A stretch of DNA of 64,000 bases from Mycetocola tolaasinivorans. GTDB taxonomy: Bacteria > Actinomycetota > Actinomycetes > Actinomycetales > Microbacteriaceae. The translations under genes were made by a program, and so were the position numbers. The notes under the pieces were generated by a model that saw only the letters and a list, made by a program, of their open reading frames with translations, made no database searches and had not been told where the DNA came from. This document shows, in pieces, positions 15,449-23,944 of this stretch. How positions within the stretch are numbered: position 1 is the stretch's first letter; each line of letters begins with the position of its first letter. The stretch spans positions 62,001 to 126,000 of the forward strand of contig NZ_RCUX01000009.1 of the NCBI RefSeq assembly GCF_003667565.1. The letters run 5' to 3'.

Positions 15449-16125
15449 CCTCCGCCCCCAGCCAGCAGGACGCCCTGAGCATTCTGGGCGAGTTTGGCAT
15501 CGTTCCGGTTGTGGAGATCCCCGAGGCACGCCTCGCCGTGCCCCTGGCTCGCGCACTGTCCGAGGCCGGTCTCACCACCATCGAGGTGACCATGCGCACC
15601 CCCGACGCCCTCGAGTCCATCGCGAACATTGCGGCCGAGCTGCCCGAGTTCCACGTGGGCGTGGGCACGCTCTTCACCGCGGCCAACGTGGCCGATGCGA
15701 AGGCTGCGGGCGCACGCTTCGGAGTCTCCCCGGGATACACTCCGCAGCTCGGTCTCGCCGCCCGCGAGGCCGGTCTGCCGCTGATTCCTGGAGCGGCCAC
15801 CGCCTCCGAGATCATGGCCGCGGTGGAGGACGGCTTCGACATCGTGAAGTTCTTCCCCGCCGAACTCAACGGCGGCGCGAAGGCCCTCGCCGCGCTGCTC
15901 GCGCCGCTGGCTGCGAGTGGGCTGCGCCACGTGATGCCCACCGGGGGCGTAACCCCGGACAACCTGGGCGACTACCTCCGCATTCCCCGGGTGATCGCCG
16001 CCGGCGGCACCTGGATCGCCCCGCGCGGCCTCATCGCCGTGGGCGAGTTCGACATCATCCGTGACAACGCCGCGCGCGCCCTCGAGCTGGCCCGCACCCT
16101 TCTTCGCGAAAAGGACACCGTGTAA
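15445..16125 (+). CDS. KDPG/KHG-type aldolase
   Basis: A 226-residue class I aldolase of the 2-keto-3-deoxy-6-phosphogluconate / 4-hydroxy-2-oxoglutarate family. It has the catalytic Glu47 (TTIEVTMR), GVGTLFTAANV, SPGYTPQL and the Schiff-base Lys135 in IVKFFPAE. It cleaves 2-keto-3-deoxy sugar acid phosphates to pyruvate and an aldehyde. No 6-phosphogluconate dehydratase (Edd) gene is nearby, so the true substrate may not be KDPG. It overlaps the upstream and downstream genes (ATGA and TAATG). Confidence 0.9.
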   Translation: MTSAPSQQDALSILGEFGIVPVVEIPEARLAVPLARALSEAGLTTIEVTMRTPDALESIANIAAELPEFHVGVGTLFTAANVADAKAAGARFGVSPGYTPQLGLAAREAGLPLIPGAATASEIMAAVEDGFDIVKFFPAELNGGAKALAALLAPLAASGLRHVMPTGGVTPDNLGDYLRIPRVIAAGGTWIAPRGLIAVGEFDIIRDNAARALELARTLLREKDTV

Positions 16126-17096
16126 TGAGCACCCCCGTTACCCTCACCGCCGACACCCTGACCCCGGCCACCGCCCCCACAATGTACTTCATCGGGGTGA
16201 CCACCGGATCCTCCTCGATCCGCCAGGTATTCCCCCTCTGGGCCGCCGAACTGGGCCTCGGCGACGCCGAGCTGGTGGGCATTGACCTGCCGCTCCATGC
16301 CCCAGCCGAGCAGTACCGCCGCGTGGTCGAGTTCATCAAGAACGACCCGCTGAGCCGCGGTGCCCTGGTGACCACGCACAAGCTGGACCTCTTTGCCGCC
16401 GCCCGCGACCTCTTCGATGAGGAGGATCCGCTGGCGACCCTGATGAACGAGATCTCCAGCATCTCCAAGCGCGATGGTCGCCTGATCGCCCATGCGAAGG
16501 ATCCGATCTCCTCGGGCCTCGCGCTCGATGCGTTCCTCTCCCCCGCGCACCTCACGCGTTACAACCCGGACGTCTTCGTGATCGGCGCGGGTGGCTCGGC
16601 CATCGCGATCTCCTGGTACCTCTCCCGTGCCGAGCGTGCCGCTCACCCGCGCGAGATCATCGTGGCGAACCGCAGCCAGCAGCGCCTGGACGACCTCGCC
16701 GAGGTTCTTGTGGAGTCTGCCCCGCGCGTTCCCGTGAGCGTGCGCCTGACCCCGCAGCCCGAGCTCAGCGACGCGATTGTCGCCGAGCTGCCCGCGGGCT
16801 CGGTCATCATCAACGCGACCGGCCTCGGCAAGGATGCGCCCGGATCTCCGCTCACCGACGCCGTGGTCTTCCCGACCGACGCGATCGTCTGGGATCTCAA
16901 CTACCGCGGCAACCTGGTGTTCCTCGACCAGGCGCGCGCGCAGGATCCGGCGCGCAACGTCACGGTGGTGGATGGCTGGGTGTACTTCCTGCACGGGTGG
17001 ACCCAGGTCATCGCCGAGGTCTTCGACGTCGCGATCCCCACGTCCGGGCCGAGCTTTGATGAGCTCTCCCGCCTGGCCGCTAGTACCAAGGGTTAG
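16125..17096 (+). CDS. shikimate dehydrogenase-like oxidoreductase (diverged)
   Basis: A 323-residue protein with the two-domain layout of shikimate/quinate dehydrogenases. A candidate catalytic pair is kept: Lys86 in LVTTHKLDLF and Asp126 in AHAKDPISSG. The nucleotide-binding motif is FVIGAGGSAIAISWYL. The substrate loop (GSSSIRQVFP) and the usual NTDxxG segment (here AKDPISSG) differ from housekeeping AroE, and the protein is longer than usual. Together with its place in a sugar operon this suggests another hydroxylated, perhaps cyclic or keto, substrate. That is inference. Confidence 0.75.
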   Translation: MSTPVTLTADTLTPATAPTMYFIGVTTGSSSIRQVFPLWAAELGLGDAELVGIDLPLHAPAEQYRRVVEFIKNDPLSRGALVTTHKLDLFAAARDLFDEEDPLATLMNEISSISKRDGRLIAHAKDPISSGLALDAFLSPAHLTRYNPDVFVIGAGGSAIAISWYLSRAERAAHPREIIVANRSQQRLDDLAEVLVESAPRVPVSVRLTPQPELSDAIVAELPAGSVIINATGLGKDAPGSPLTDAVVFPTDAIVWDLNYRGNLVFLDQARAQDPARNVTVVDGWVYFLHGWTQVIAEVFDVAIPTSGPSFDELSRLAASTKG

Positions 17097-17100
17097 TGCC

Positions 17101-18033
17101 GTGCCCGGAAAGATTCTGGTCACCCCGCGGTCGCTGACCGCGGAGAACGTGGCCACCCATCCGCTTCTGGAGCCGCTGCGCGCGGCCGGCTACGAGATCG
17201 TGGCCGGCCCCGCGGGGCGCCAGCCCGAGCCGGCCGAGCTGCGCGAACTCGTGGCGGATATCGAGGGTTGGGTGGCCGGAGTGGAGCCGATCGATGCCGA
17301 GACGCTGGCGGCCGCTCCCCACCTGCGGGTCATCAGCCGCAACGGTGCCGGGGCCGACGCGATCGACCTGGCCGCGGCTTCGGCGCGCGGCATCCGGGTC
17401 GAAACCGCGCGCGGGGCCAATGCCCGCGGGGTGGCGGAGCTCGCGCTCGGGCTGATCCTCGGATCACTGCGGCAGATTCCCGCGGCGAACTCCCTGCTGC
17501 ACGACGGCGGCTGGGCGCGTGCGCGCGGCCGCGAGGTTGCCGAGGTGACCGTGGGCATCGTGGGGTTTGGGGCCATCGGACGCCATGTGGCGTCAACGAT
17601 TCTGCAGCTCGGTGGCCGCGTGGTGGCGTACGATCCGTTCGTGACCGAGGACACCGAGGGCGTCGAGCTGGTGAACCTGCCCACTCTGTTCCGGGAGTCC
17701 AATGTCGTGACGCTGCACGCTCCGCCGCCCGCGGATGGCACGCCGCTCGTGGGCCGGGATCTGCTCGCTCTGATGCCCGCCGGCAGCGTGCTCATCAACA
17801 CCGCGCGCTCCGCCCTGGTGGATCACGCGGCGGTGCTCGACGCCTACGCAGATGGCACGCTCATCTCCTACGCGGTGGACGCCTTTGCGACCGAGCCTCC
17901 GGAGCTGGATGCCACGCTCTCGCACCCGCACACCCTGCTCACCCCCCACATTGGTGCGTTCACCGGGGCGAGCACTCAGCGCGCCGCCGAGGCCGCCGTG
18001 GAGAACCTGCTTGCCGCGCTCACGAACCAATAG
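17101..18033 (+). CDS. D-2-hydroxyacid dehydrogenase (phosphoglycerate dehydrogenase-like)
   Basis: A 310-residue NAD-dependent dehydrogenase. It has the Rossmann motif VGIVGFGAIGRHVA and the catalytic triad Arg (LINTARSALVD), Glu (AFATEPPEL) and His (LLTPHIGAFTG). It reduces 2-keto acids or oxidises D-2-hydroxyacids. It lacks the C-terminal ACT domain of biosynthetic SerA, which fits a catabolic role. I chose the GTG at 17101, 4 bases after the previous stop; the longer open frame upstream lies in the preceding gene. Confidence 0.88.
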   Translation: MPGKILVTPRSLTAENVATHPLLEPLRAAGYEIVAGPAGRQPEPAELRELVADIEGWVAGVEPIDAETLAAAPHLRVISRNGAGADAIDLAAASARGIRVETARGANARGVAELALGLILGSLRQIPAANSLLHDGGWARARGREVAEVTVGIVGFGAIGRHVASTILQLGGRVVAYDPFVTEDTEGVELVNLPTLFRESNVVTLHAPPPADGTPLVGRDLLALMPAGSVLINTARSALVDHAAVLDAYADGTLISYAVDAFATEPPELDATLSHPHTLLTPHIGAFTGASTQRAAEAAVENLLAALTNQ

Positions 18034-18049
18034 CACTAGGATGCATAGG

Positions 18050-18946
18050 ATGGAGAGCACCTCGCAAACATCACTCTTTGAGCGTCTGAAAGAGTCTCTC
18101 GAATCCCTGCGGAAGTCCGAGCGCAAGGTCGCCGAGCTGGTCACCGAAGACCCCAGTTTTGTCATGGAGTCCTCGATGTCCGCCGTCGCGGCGCGGGCCG
18201 GGGTGTCCGAGCCCACGGTCATGCGGTTTTGCACCGGCCTCGGTTTTGATGGCTTTCAGGCTTTCAAGCTGGCGCTCGCGCAGGCGCTGATTCTGGGTGT
18301 GCCCTCGGTGGAGTCGGCGATGAACCGCGGCGACTCGGTGGCCGAGCTCGCGAGCAAGATCTTCGATCAGACCATCTCGAGCATTGACCGCTCACGTCGG
18401 TTCCTCGATCTGGATCAGATGGAGGCCGCGGTTCAGACCATTCTGGAATCGAAGGCGCTGGTGTTTATCGGCCTGTCGGCCTCCGGGCTTATTGCCCAGG
18501 ATGCCCTTCAGAAGGCGCAGCTGTTTGGCATTCCCTGCAGTGCGCCGAGCGATACCCACCAGCAGTTCATGGCGGCGGCGATGACCGATCCGGACACCAC
18601 GTTCGTGGTGATCTCCAACACCGGCCGTACCCGCTCGACCAACCGGGTGGCTCAGCTGGCCCGCTCGCGCGGTGCGACCGTGATCGGGATCAGCGGGGAT
18701 GACACCCCAATGATGCAGCTGTGCGACATCAAGATCGTCGCCAAAACCTTTGAAAATACCGATGTCTACACCCCGACGGTCAGCCGCCTGGCCGGCCTCG
18801 TGGTGATCGATATCCTCTCCACGGCGGTGTCGCTGCGCCGCGGGGAGGCCCACTTTGCCGACTTTGAGTCGATGAAGGCGGGGCTTGCGGGTTACGCCCG
18901 AATGACCGACGGCGAGACCCTTCCGGTCGCGACCCCGTTCGACTAG
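18050..18946 (+). CDS. RpiR-family transcriptional regulator
   Basis: A 298-residue regulator. The N-terminal helix-turn-helix contains MSAVAARAGVSEPTVMRF, typical of RpiR proteins. The C-terminal SIS (sugar isomerase) domain contains LVFIGLSASGLIAQDA and TTFVVISNTGRT and should bind a sugar phosphate effector. It is last in the isomerase-aldolase unit and is the best candidate to bind the four ATGTAG-N5-CTACAT sites. ATG codons at 18041 and 18050 are both possible; I prefer 18050 for spacing from the TAGG. A strong terminator follows. Confidence 0.9.
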   Translation: MESTSQTSLFERLKESLESLRKSERKVAELVTEDPSFVMESSMSAVAARAGVSEPTVMRFCTGLGFDGFQAFKLALAQALILGVPSVESAMNRGDSVAELASKIFDQTISSIDRSRRFLDLDQMEAAVQTILESKALVFIGLSASGLIAQDALQKAQLFGIPCSAPSDTHQQFMAAAMTDPDTTFVVISNTGRTRSTNRVAQLARSRGATVIGISGDDTPMMQLCDIKIVAKTFENTDVYTPTVSRLAGLVVIDILSTAVSLRRGEAHFADFESMKAGLAGYARMTDGETLPVATPFD

Positions 18947-18957
18947 GGAACCCGCAC

Positions 18958-18992
18958 ACGGGCCGCGGAGCAGACGCTCCGCGGCCCGTTTT
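18958..18992 (+). terminator. rho-independent terminator after the RpiR gene
   Basis: A perfect 14-bp stem (18958-18971 with 18976-18989), AGAC loop, followed by a TTTT run. Confidence 0.9.
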
Positions 18993-19016
18993 GTGTGGGA
19001 CACCCCGAGCCGCAGT

Positions 19017-19892
19017 CTATTTTGGGGTGGGGTGATAGATTCCTGCCGCAAAGTCAGGGTTCAGATCGAGGAATAAGTCGACCCTCGCGGGCCAATCCGA
19101 CTGAGCATCGATCATTCGCACGTACTTTTTGAGCATGATTATGGTTGCGTACACAGACCCGTTGTCGTACTTCGGCTCAAATCTCTTAAGTTTTCCTAAC
19201 ACGGGTGCCGTGATATCAATTCTGCGATTCCATAGTTGCCCATGATGCGCACAGATATTACGGAGAATGGAAAACGAGTGATTCGTGCTGTGAAATCCTT
19301 CCCACGGAACTGATAGCTTTTCCGACGTTGTCTTGGCTGCTGAGATATCGCGAAAATACCCAATCATCTTGGCGACAGTTCCGAAGCTCATATGCTCTAT
19401 GGCCACCCAGAGAGGCACAGCCGAGAGGTCTTCGCCGTTTCTATACCGTGCAACCGTTGCCAGCTTTGGCCTCAATAAATCGGTGCGCATCTTTTCGATG
19501 TGCTGGGTCAGGCGTGGAGTGATGTCGAGGTAGGTTTCGGAGTCCAGATAAAACGCACCGCTTCCGAATATCGCGCCTGCCTCGTGCGCAAACCGCGAAC
19601 GCACACATACCTCAACTACGCTGAGCGCTTCGAAGAGCAGAAGTCTGAACTCGGTGTCACGAGCCATGAAGACTTGGATATCCGCATATCTCGTGCCGGA
19701 CATGAAGGACTGATCTCCATCGCCGGTGTCAGGCTGAAACTGTCGCGCATATCCGCTGAAACGGTAGTAATTCGAGTCGTAGAGGTGTGTTTCCGCACCA
19801 GAATCGTCAGATATGGTGCCACCGACGATTGTTAGCCCGCGATCATGAAGTATCTGCCGCAGCTCTGATAAACCTCGAAACGTCTTCGTCAT
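19017..19892 (-). CDS. Abi_2-family abortive infection protein (AbiD/AbiF-like)
   Basis: A 291-residue protein with the hallmarks of Abi_2: an N-terminal YYRFSGYARQF motif and a C-terminal RNICAHHGQLWNR motif. The Arg-x4-His in the latter is the HEPN ribonuclease signature. Members abort phage infection, presumably by RNA cleavage. The gene is AT-richer than its surroundings, stands alone between two metabolic units, and has no visible antitoxin or mobility genes. It is probably an acquired single-gene defence. The membership is clear; activity is not shown. Confidence 0.88.
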   Translation of the reverse strand: MTKTFRGLSELRQILHDRGLTIVGGTISDDSGAETHLYDSNYYRFSGYARQFQPDTGDGDQSFMSGTRYADIQVFMARDTEFRLLLFEALSVVEVCVRSRFAHEAGAIFGSGAFYLDSETYLDITPRLTQHIEKMRTDLLRPKLATVARYRNGEDLSAVPLWVAIEHMSFGTVAKMIGYFRDISAAKTTSEKLSVPWEGFHSTNHSFSILRNICAHHGQLWNRRIDITAPVLGKLKRFEPKYDNGSVYATIIMLKKYVRMIDAQSDWPARVDLFLDLNPDFAAGIYHPTPK

Positions 19893-20024
19893 GGCCCGAT
19901 ACTACGACAAGGCCCACCGCATTTTAGGAAGTCCGAGAACTCTAGCCTTGGGTGGGCGCTGATAAAGCTAGGGTATCACCCTCATCCGCAAGAGTCACCA
20001 CCCATCGGCCACAGAAGAATCTGC

Positions 20025-20783
20025 CTAGGCGACGATGACCTCAATGCCCTCGGCGCGCAGCTGATCGAGTACGGCGAGCGGGGCGGAGTCATCGGTGATG
20101 ACCACGTCGATGTCGCGCAGCGAGCAGGTAATGGACATGGCCGAGCGACCAAACTTGGTGCCCTCGGCGATCAGGACCACGCGGCGTCCGGCGGCGATCA
20201 TCGCGCGCTTGGCGGCGGCGTCCTCGAGGTCGTGAGCGGTCACGCCCTCGTCCAGGGAGGCACCACAGCAGCTGAGGAACACCGTGTCAAAGCGCAGGCC
20301 CCGGAGTGACTGCTCAACGAGCGGCCCCACGATGGAGCCCTCGTCCGGGTTGACCGCGCCGCCGGGCAGCAGAATGCGGGCGGTTGCGCTTCCCGCGAGG
20401 GCGGTCAGTGCCTGGACGCTAAACGGCATGATCGTGAGGCGGCGGCCCACGAGCTGCTTTGCGACCTCGGCCCCGGTGGTTCCGCTGTCGACGCCCACGG
20501 CCTCACCATCAACCACGAGGGCCGCGGCGGCAATCGCGATGCGCTCCTTGGCCCCCGAGGATTCGAGCCGGCGCATCGCGAAGGGCAGCCCCTCGCCGCG
20601 CATGCGCACGCTCACCGCTCCCCCGCGCACCCGGCGGAGAATGCCCGCCTGGGCGAGCTGATCGAGGTCGCGGCGAACCGTGACCTCGGAGACCGCAAAC
20701 TGCGCGGCGACCTCGGCAACGTCCACGCGTCCGCGTGACTGCAGGGTTTCGAGGATGGCTTCGTGCCGGGTGTTTCCGCTCAT
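20025..20783 (-). CDS. DeoR-family transcriptional regulator
   Basis: A 252-residue repressor. The N-terminal helix-turn-helix is VDVAEVAAQFAVSEVTVRRD, followed by GILRRVRGGAV, the standard DeoR start. The C-terminal sugar phosphate-sensing domain has VGVDSGTTGAE and ends with DVVITDDSAP. I took the ATG at 20783 (MSGNTRHEAI), since the 60 upstream residues are not DeoR-like. It is divergent from a HAD hydrolase and an MFS gene, and inverted TGTTCG/CGAACA repeats lie in between. Confidence 0.9.
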   Translation of the reverse strand: MSGNTRHEAILETLQSRGRVDVAEVAAQFAVSEVTVRRDLDQLAQAGILRRVRGGAVSVRMRGEGLPFAMRRLESSGAKERIAIAAAALVVDGEAVGVDSGTTGAEVAKQLVGRRLTIMPFSVQALTALAGSATARILLPGGAVNPDEGSIVGPLVEQSLRGLRFDTVFLSCCGASLDEGVTAHDLEDAAAKRAMIAAGRRVVLIAEGTKFGRSAMSITCSLRDIDVVITDDSAPLAVLDQLRAEGIEVIVA

Positions 20784-20804
20784 CCCCCAAACATACACCC
20801 GAAA

Positions 20805-20818
20805 TGTTCGTTTGAAAG
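20805..20818. promoter_or_regulatory. second, weaker DeoR-type half-site pair
   Basis: TGTTCG-TT-TGAAAG is an imperfect copy of the operator at 20893-20906. It lies 22 bases upstream of the DeoR start, a position suited to autorepression. Confidence 0.45.
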
Positions 20819-20886
20819 GCCTTGAGGGCAAATAATCACGTTCATGCACGGGCGCGGCCCACGTTTCCCGGAGAACGAGAGAACAT

Positions 20887-20914
20887 TTGACATGTTCGTT
20901 CGAACATATATGAT
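20887..20914 (+). promoter_or_regulatory. promoter for the HAD/MFS unit with an embedded DeoR operator
   Basis: A -35 box TTGACA (20887-20892), a 16-base spacer and a -10 box TATGAT (20909-20914) point to the HAD gene. The spacer contains the perfect inverted repeat TGTTCG-TT-CGAACA (20893-20906), and another GAACAT (20881-20886) lies just upstream. A repressor bound there would block RNA polymerase. Confidence 0.7.
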
Positions 20915-20959
20915 GATTATTCGATCGCAGGTTGTGATCGGGAAGGACGGCGCACGCCG

Positions 20960-21619
20960 ATGACAACGCACCTACTCGTGGACTATGGCGAGGTGATCTG
21001 TGTGGCTCAGCCCACGGTGGCCGCCGCCGGGATGGCCGTCCACGTGGGCATGGCCCCGGAGGAGTTCCTCGAGCGCTACTGGCACTTCCGTGAGGAGTAC
21101 GACCGCGGGCAGGACGCCCGGGACTACTGGGCCGAGGTCGTGGGCCGCCCGGTCCTCGGCGAGGAGCTCGCCGAGCTGCGCCGCCAGGATCTGGCCGGAA
21201 ACATCCACCTCAATTTCGAGACGATCTCCGCGCTGCGCACCGCCCATCGGCGCGGTGCGCGCCTCACGCTGCTCTCCAACGCCCCGCAGGATCTCGCCGA
21301 GGCGGTGGGCAACTTTTCGATTATGCGCGAGCTCTTTTCGCTGATGCTGTTCAGCTGTGAGCTGCGCATGGTGAAACCCGGCGAGCAGATCTTCGAGACC
21401 GCCCTGGCCCTGACCGAGACCACGCCCGCCGAGACCCTGTTCATCGACGACCGCCCGGACAACATCGAAACCGCGGCGCGCCTGGGCCTCGGCACGCACC
21501 TGTTCACCGGGGCGGCGGCGCTTTCCGCAGAACTCGAACGCCTTCCGTTTTCCGGTATCGGGCAGACACGGCGTTCATGGTGGCCCGCCCGTCGTCGCTC
21601 CCCGTTACCCGCCAAATAG
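20960..21619 (+). CDS. HAD-superfamily hydrolase (subfamily IA)
   Basis: A 219-residue phosphatase-like protein. Motif I is LLVDYGEVI (nucleophile Asp, with Gly two residues on, as in the YihX-type FDLGGVL group), motif II LTLLSNAP, the Lys of motif III in LRMVKPGEQIF, and motif IV TLFIDDRPDN. It likely dephosphorylates a sugar phosphate. It is under an evident repressor-controlled promoter divergent from the DeoR gene, with a transporter gene downstream. Confidence 0.88.
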   Translation: MTTHLLVDYGEVICVAQPTVAAAGMAVHVGMAPEEFLERYWHFREEYDRGQDARDYWAEVVGRPVLGEELAELRRQDLAGNIHLNFETISALRTAHRRGARLTLLSNAPQDLAEAVGNFSIMRELFSLMLFSCELRMVKPGEQIFETALALTETTPAETLFIDDRPDNIETAARLGLGTHLFTGAAALSAELERLPFSGIGQTRRSWWPARRRSPLPAK

Positions 21620-21750
21620 CAAGCATCGCGCGCGCTTCGGCGTGCTCGCGAACGCCATCGGTGCTAGTGTGCCGCCGTACGGCCGCGCCACCGAGCTCGC
21701 CCCGGCCCGCCTGGGTCCGATCCACCGCCAACGACTCTCGAAAGTTACTC

Positions 21751-22974
21751 GTGACCAAGACAAAGCTCTCCCAGCCTGCTCCGGACGTGCGCCGCGCGCG
21801 CATCGCCGTGGCCGTACTCTTCCTCACCAACGGTGCCCTGTTTGCCAACGTGGTGCCGCGCTACCCCGGAATCAAGGACGCACTGTCCCTCGACAACGCG
21901 GCCTACGGTCTGGGCATCGCCGCGTTCCCCGCGGGCGCGATTCTCGCGGGCCTTGCGGCCGCCACCATCATTCGCCGGCTGGGTTCGGCCCGCGCCGCGG
22001 TGTTTGGCACGATCCTCACGGCGATCGGTACGGTACTGGTGGGCTTCTCCCCCTCGTTCCCGCTGTTTGCCGCCGCCCTGTTCTTTGCCGGGGCGATGGA
22101 CTCGATCACCGATGTGGGGCAAAACACCCACGGCCTGCGCGTGCAGCGTCGCTTTGGGCGTTCGATCATCAACTCGTTCCACGCGGTGTGGTCGGTGGGT
22201 GCGGTGCTCGGCGGAGGCATGGCGGCCGGCGCCATCGCGCTGGGTCTGCCTCCCGCGGTACACCTGAGCATCTCGGGCACCCTGTTTGCGGTGGTGTCGG
22301 TTGTCGCGCTGCGCTACTGCCTGCCCGGTAAGGATGAGGATGCGGGGCTCACCGCGAACCCCGTGGGCACCGAAACCACCTCAACGCTGCGCTCGGCGCT
22401 CAGCCCGCGCCTCATCATCATGGTGGCGGCCCTCGTGGTGATCGCGATCGCCGGAACCCTGGTTGAGGACGCCGGCTCCACCTGGGCCGCCGTCTATCTG
22501 GGCAACAACCTGGGTGCTCCCGCGGCCATTGCCGCCACGGGGTTCATCGCGCTCGTCGGGGCACAGTTCATTGGCCGCCTGCTGGGCGACGGTCTGGTGG
22601 ACCGCTTCGGTCAGCGTGCCGTTGCCCGCGCGGGAGGCCTGATCACCGCGGTCGGCATGGGCACCGCCCTGCTGTTCCCCACGATCCCCGGTACGATTGC
22701 CGGATTCGCGGCCGCCGGTTTTGGTGTCGCAACCCTGGTGCCCGCCGCCATGCAGCAGGCCGATGAGCTGCCGGGGCTGCGCGCCGGAACCGGCGTCACC
22801 GTGGTGTCCTGGCTCATGCGCCTCGGGTTCCTCGTCTCTCCGCCGCTCGTGGGTTTGATCGCCGATAACTCCTCGCTGCGCTTCGGATTGCTGGTGGTGC
22901 CGATCGCCGGGCTCCTGGCCTTTGCGCTGGCCGGTGTACTGACAAACACGAGAAAGAGCTCCGGCACCGCCTAA
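21751..22974 (+). CDS. MFS transporter
   Basis: A 407-residue permease with about twelve membrane helices. It has the MFS loop IIRRLGSARAAVFG after helix 2 and GRLLGDGLVDRFG in the second half. Conserved DVGQNTHGLRVQRRFG and NSFHAVWSVGAVLGGG resemble the YbjJ/FucP-like group. I chose the GTG at 21751 (VTKTKLSQ), because the 58 upstream residues are charged and atypical. It may export or import the substrate acted on by the HAD enzyme; the substrate is unknown. Confidence 0.85.
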   Translation: MTKTKLSQPAPDVRRARIAVAVLFLTNGALFANVVPRYPGIKDALSLDNAAYGLGIAAFPAGAILAGLAAATIIRRLGSARAAVFGTILTAIGTVLVGFSPSFPLFAAALFFAGAMDSITDVGQNTHGLRVQRRFGRSIINSFHAVWSVGAVLGGGMAAGAIALGLPPAVHLSISGTLFAVVSVVALRYCLPGKDEDAGLTANPVGTETTSTLRSALSPRLIIMVAALVVIAIAGTLVEDAGSTWAAVYLGNNLGAPAAIAATGFIALVGAQFIGRLLGDGLVDRFGQRAVARAGGLITAVGMGTALLFPTIPGTIAGFAAAGFGVATLVPAAMQQADELPGLRAGTGVTVVSWLMRLGFLVSPPLVGLIADNSSLRFGLLVVPIAGLLAFALAGVLTNTRKSSGTA

Positions 22975-23008
22975 CCGCATGGGAGTGTGAAGGTCGTTCC
23001 TCGCCCGG

Positions 23009-23878
23009 TTAGCTACTGAGCGGGGAAACGACGGCGTCTGCGGAGCTCCAGTTACCGAGGATCCGCAGAGCATCATCGGTGGGTGAACCCTTTTTCGCCA
23101 TGTAGATAAAGAGCTGTTGGTCAGGGTCTTCGGGTACCGGGAACGTCTCATACTCAATATCGAGCGACCCAACCAGCGGGTGCGCGATCTTCTTGGTCCC
23201 AAACGAGCACTCGTACACCATGTGCTGCGGCCACCACTGCTGGAAGGCCTCACTCTTCACGGTGAGCTCCCCGATGAGTTCGTTGAGGGCACGATCATTG
23301 GGGTGCCGGCTGGAATCTCGACGCAAAATAGCCGTCATATCCGCCGCCACAACATCCCACTCTCGAAAGTACGTGCGTGCCTCGGGAGCCAGGAAAGTCC
23401 ACCGCGCGAGGCTGCGCGCGAGACCGGTTTCGGCGGTAAAGTCCGGCATCAGTTTCTTCGCGAGGTCGTTCATCGCCAGCACCTCCATCCCCACACCCAG
23501 CACGAACGCTGCGGCGTTGTCCATCTGATCGAGCATCTGGCGCACGATCGGACGTACCTTGGTGGCGCGTGCAGCCTGCGGTTGGCGTCCCGTTGTGGCC
23601 GGAGAAAACAGCGAAAACAGGTAGGAACGCTCGGTAGCGTTCAACCGGAGCGCCTTGCACAGACCGTTCACGATCGCATCTGAGGCGTGCTTAATGCGCC
23701 CCTGTTCCATCCGTGTGTAGTAGTCCACGCTCATCCCAGCCAGGAGGGCCACCTCGTCGCGGCGCAACCCCGGTACTCGGCGGGCGGCTGTGCTGCCGAA
23801 GCCGAGCCCCACGTCCTGTGGCTGTACTCGAGCACGGGCAGCCCGGAGAAACTCGGCAAGGTTGGTGGAGGTATTCAT
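23009..23878 (-). CDS. XRE-type regulator with MmyB-like ligand-binding domain
   Basis: A 289-residue regulator. The helix-turn-helix (about 12-75) contains RRVPGLRRDEVALLAGMSVDYYTRMEQGR, shown here only in part of its span: key residues are the RRVPGLRR head and the YYTRMEQG turn, which mark this actinobacterial group. The C-terminal 200 residues fit the MmyB-like PAS-type ligand domain (VLAMNDLAKKL and TYFREWD are landmarks). Such regulators are usually divergent from redox enzyme genes, as here. Two dyads lie between it and the ABM genes. Confidence 0.9.
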   Translation of the reverse strand: MNTSTNLAEFLRAARARVQPQDVGLGFGSTAARRVPGLRRDEVALLAGMSVDYYTRMEQGRIKHASDAIVNGLCKALRLNATERSYLFSLFSPATTGRQPQAARATKVRPIVRQMLDQMDNAAAFVLGVGMEVLAMNDLAKKLMPDFTAETGLARSLARWTFLAPEARTYFREWDVVAADMTAILRRDSSRHPNDRALNELIGELTVKSEAFQQWWPQHMVYECSFGTKKIAHPLVGSLDIEYETFPVPEDPDQQLFIYMAKKGSPTDDALRILGNWSSADAVVSPLSS

Positions 23879-23912
23879 CCTTCAAGTATCAACCGAGTTC
23901 GCTCCCCGTGGG

Positions 23913-23944
23913 TAGGAAGGTTTTTCCTAGGCAGAACCCTGCCT
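23913..23944. promoter_or_regulatory. two adjacent dyads between the XRE gene and the redox cluster
   Basis: TAGGAA-N5-TTCCTA (23913-23918 with 23924-23929) and AGGCAG-AACC-CTGCCT (23929-23944) lie directly upstream of the regulator start and are candidate operator sites. A third, TGGCC-N5-GGCCA, is at 23991-24005, close to the first ABM gene. Confidence 0.4.

Noticed and set aside
20784..20966. 60-residue N-terminal extension of the DeoR protein
   Set aside because: It overlaps the divergent promoter and operators and has no DeoR-like sequence.
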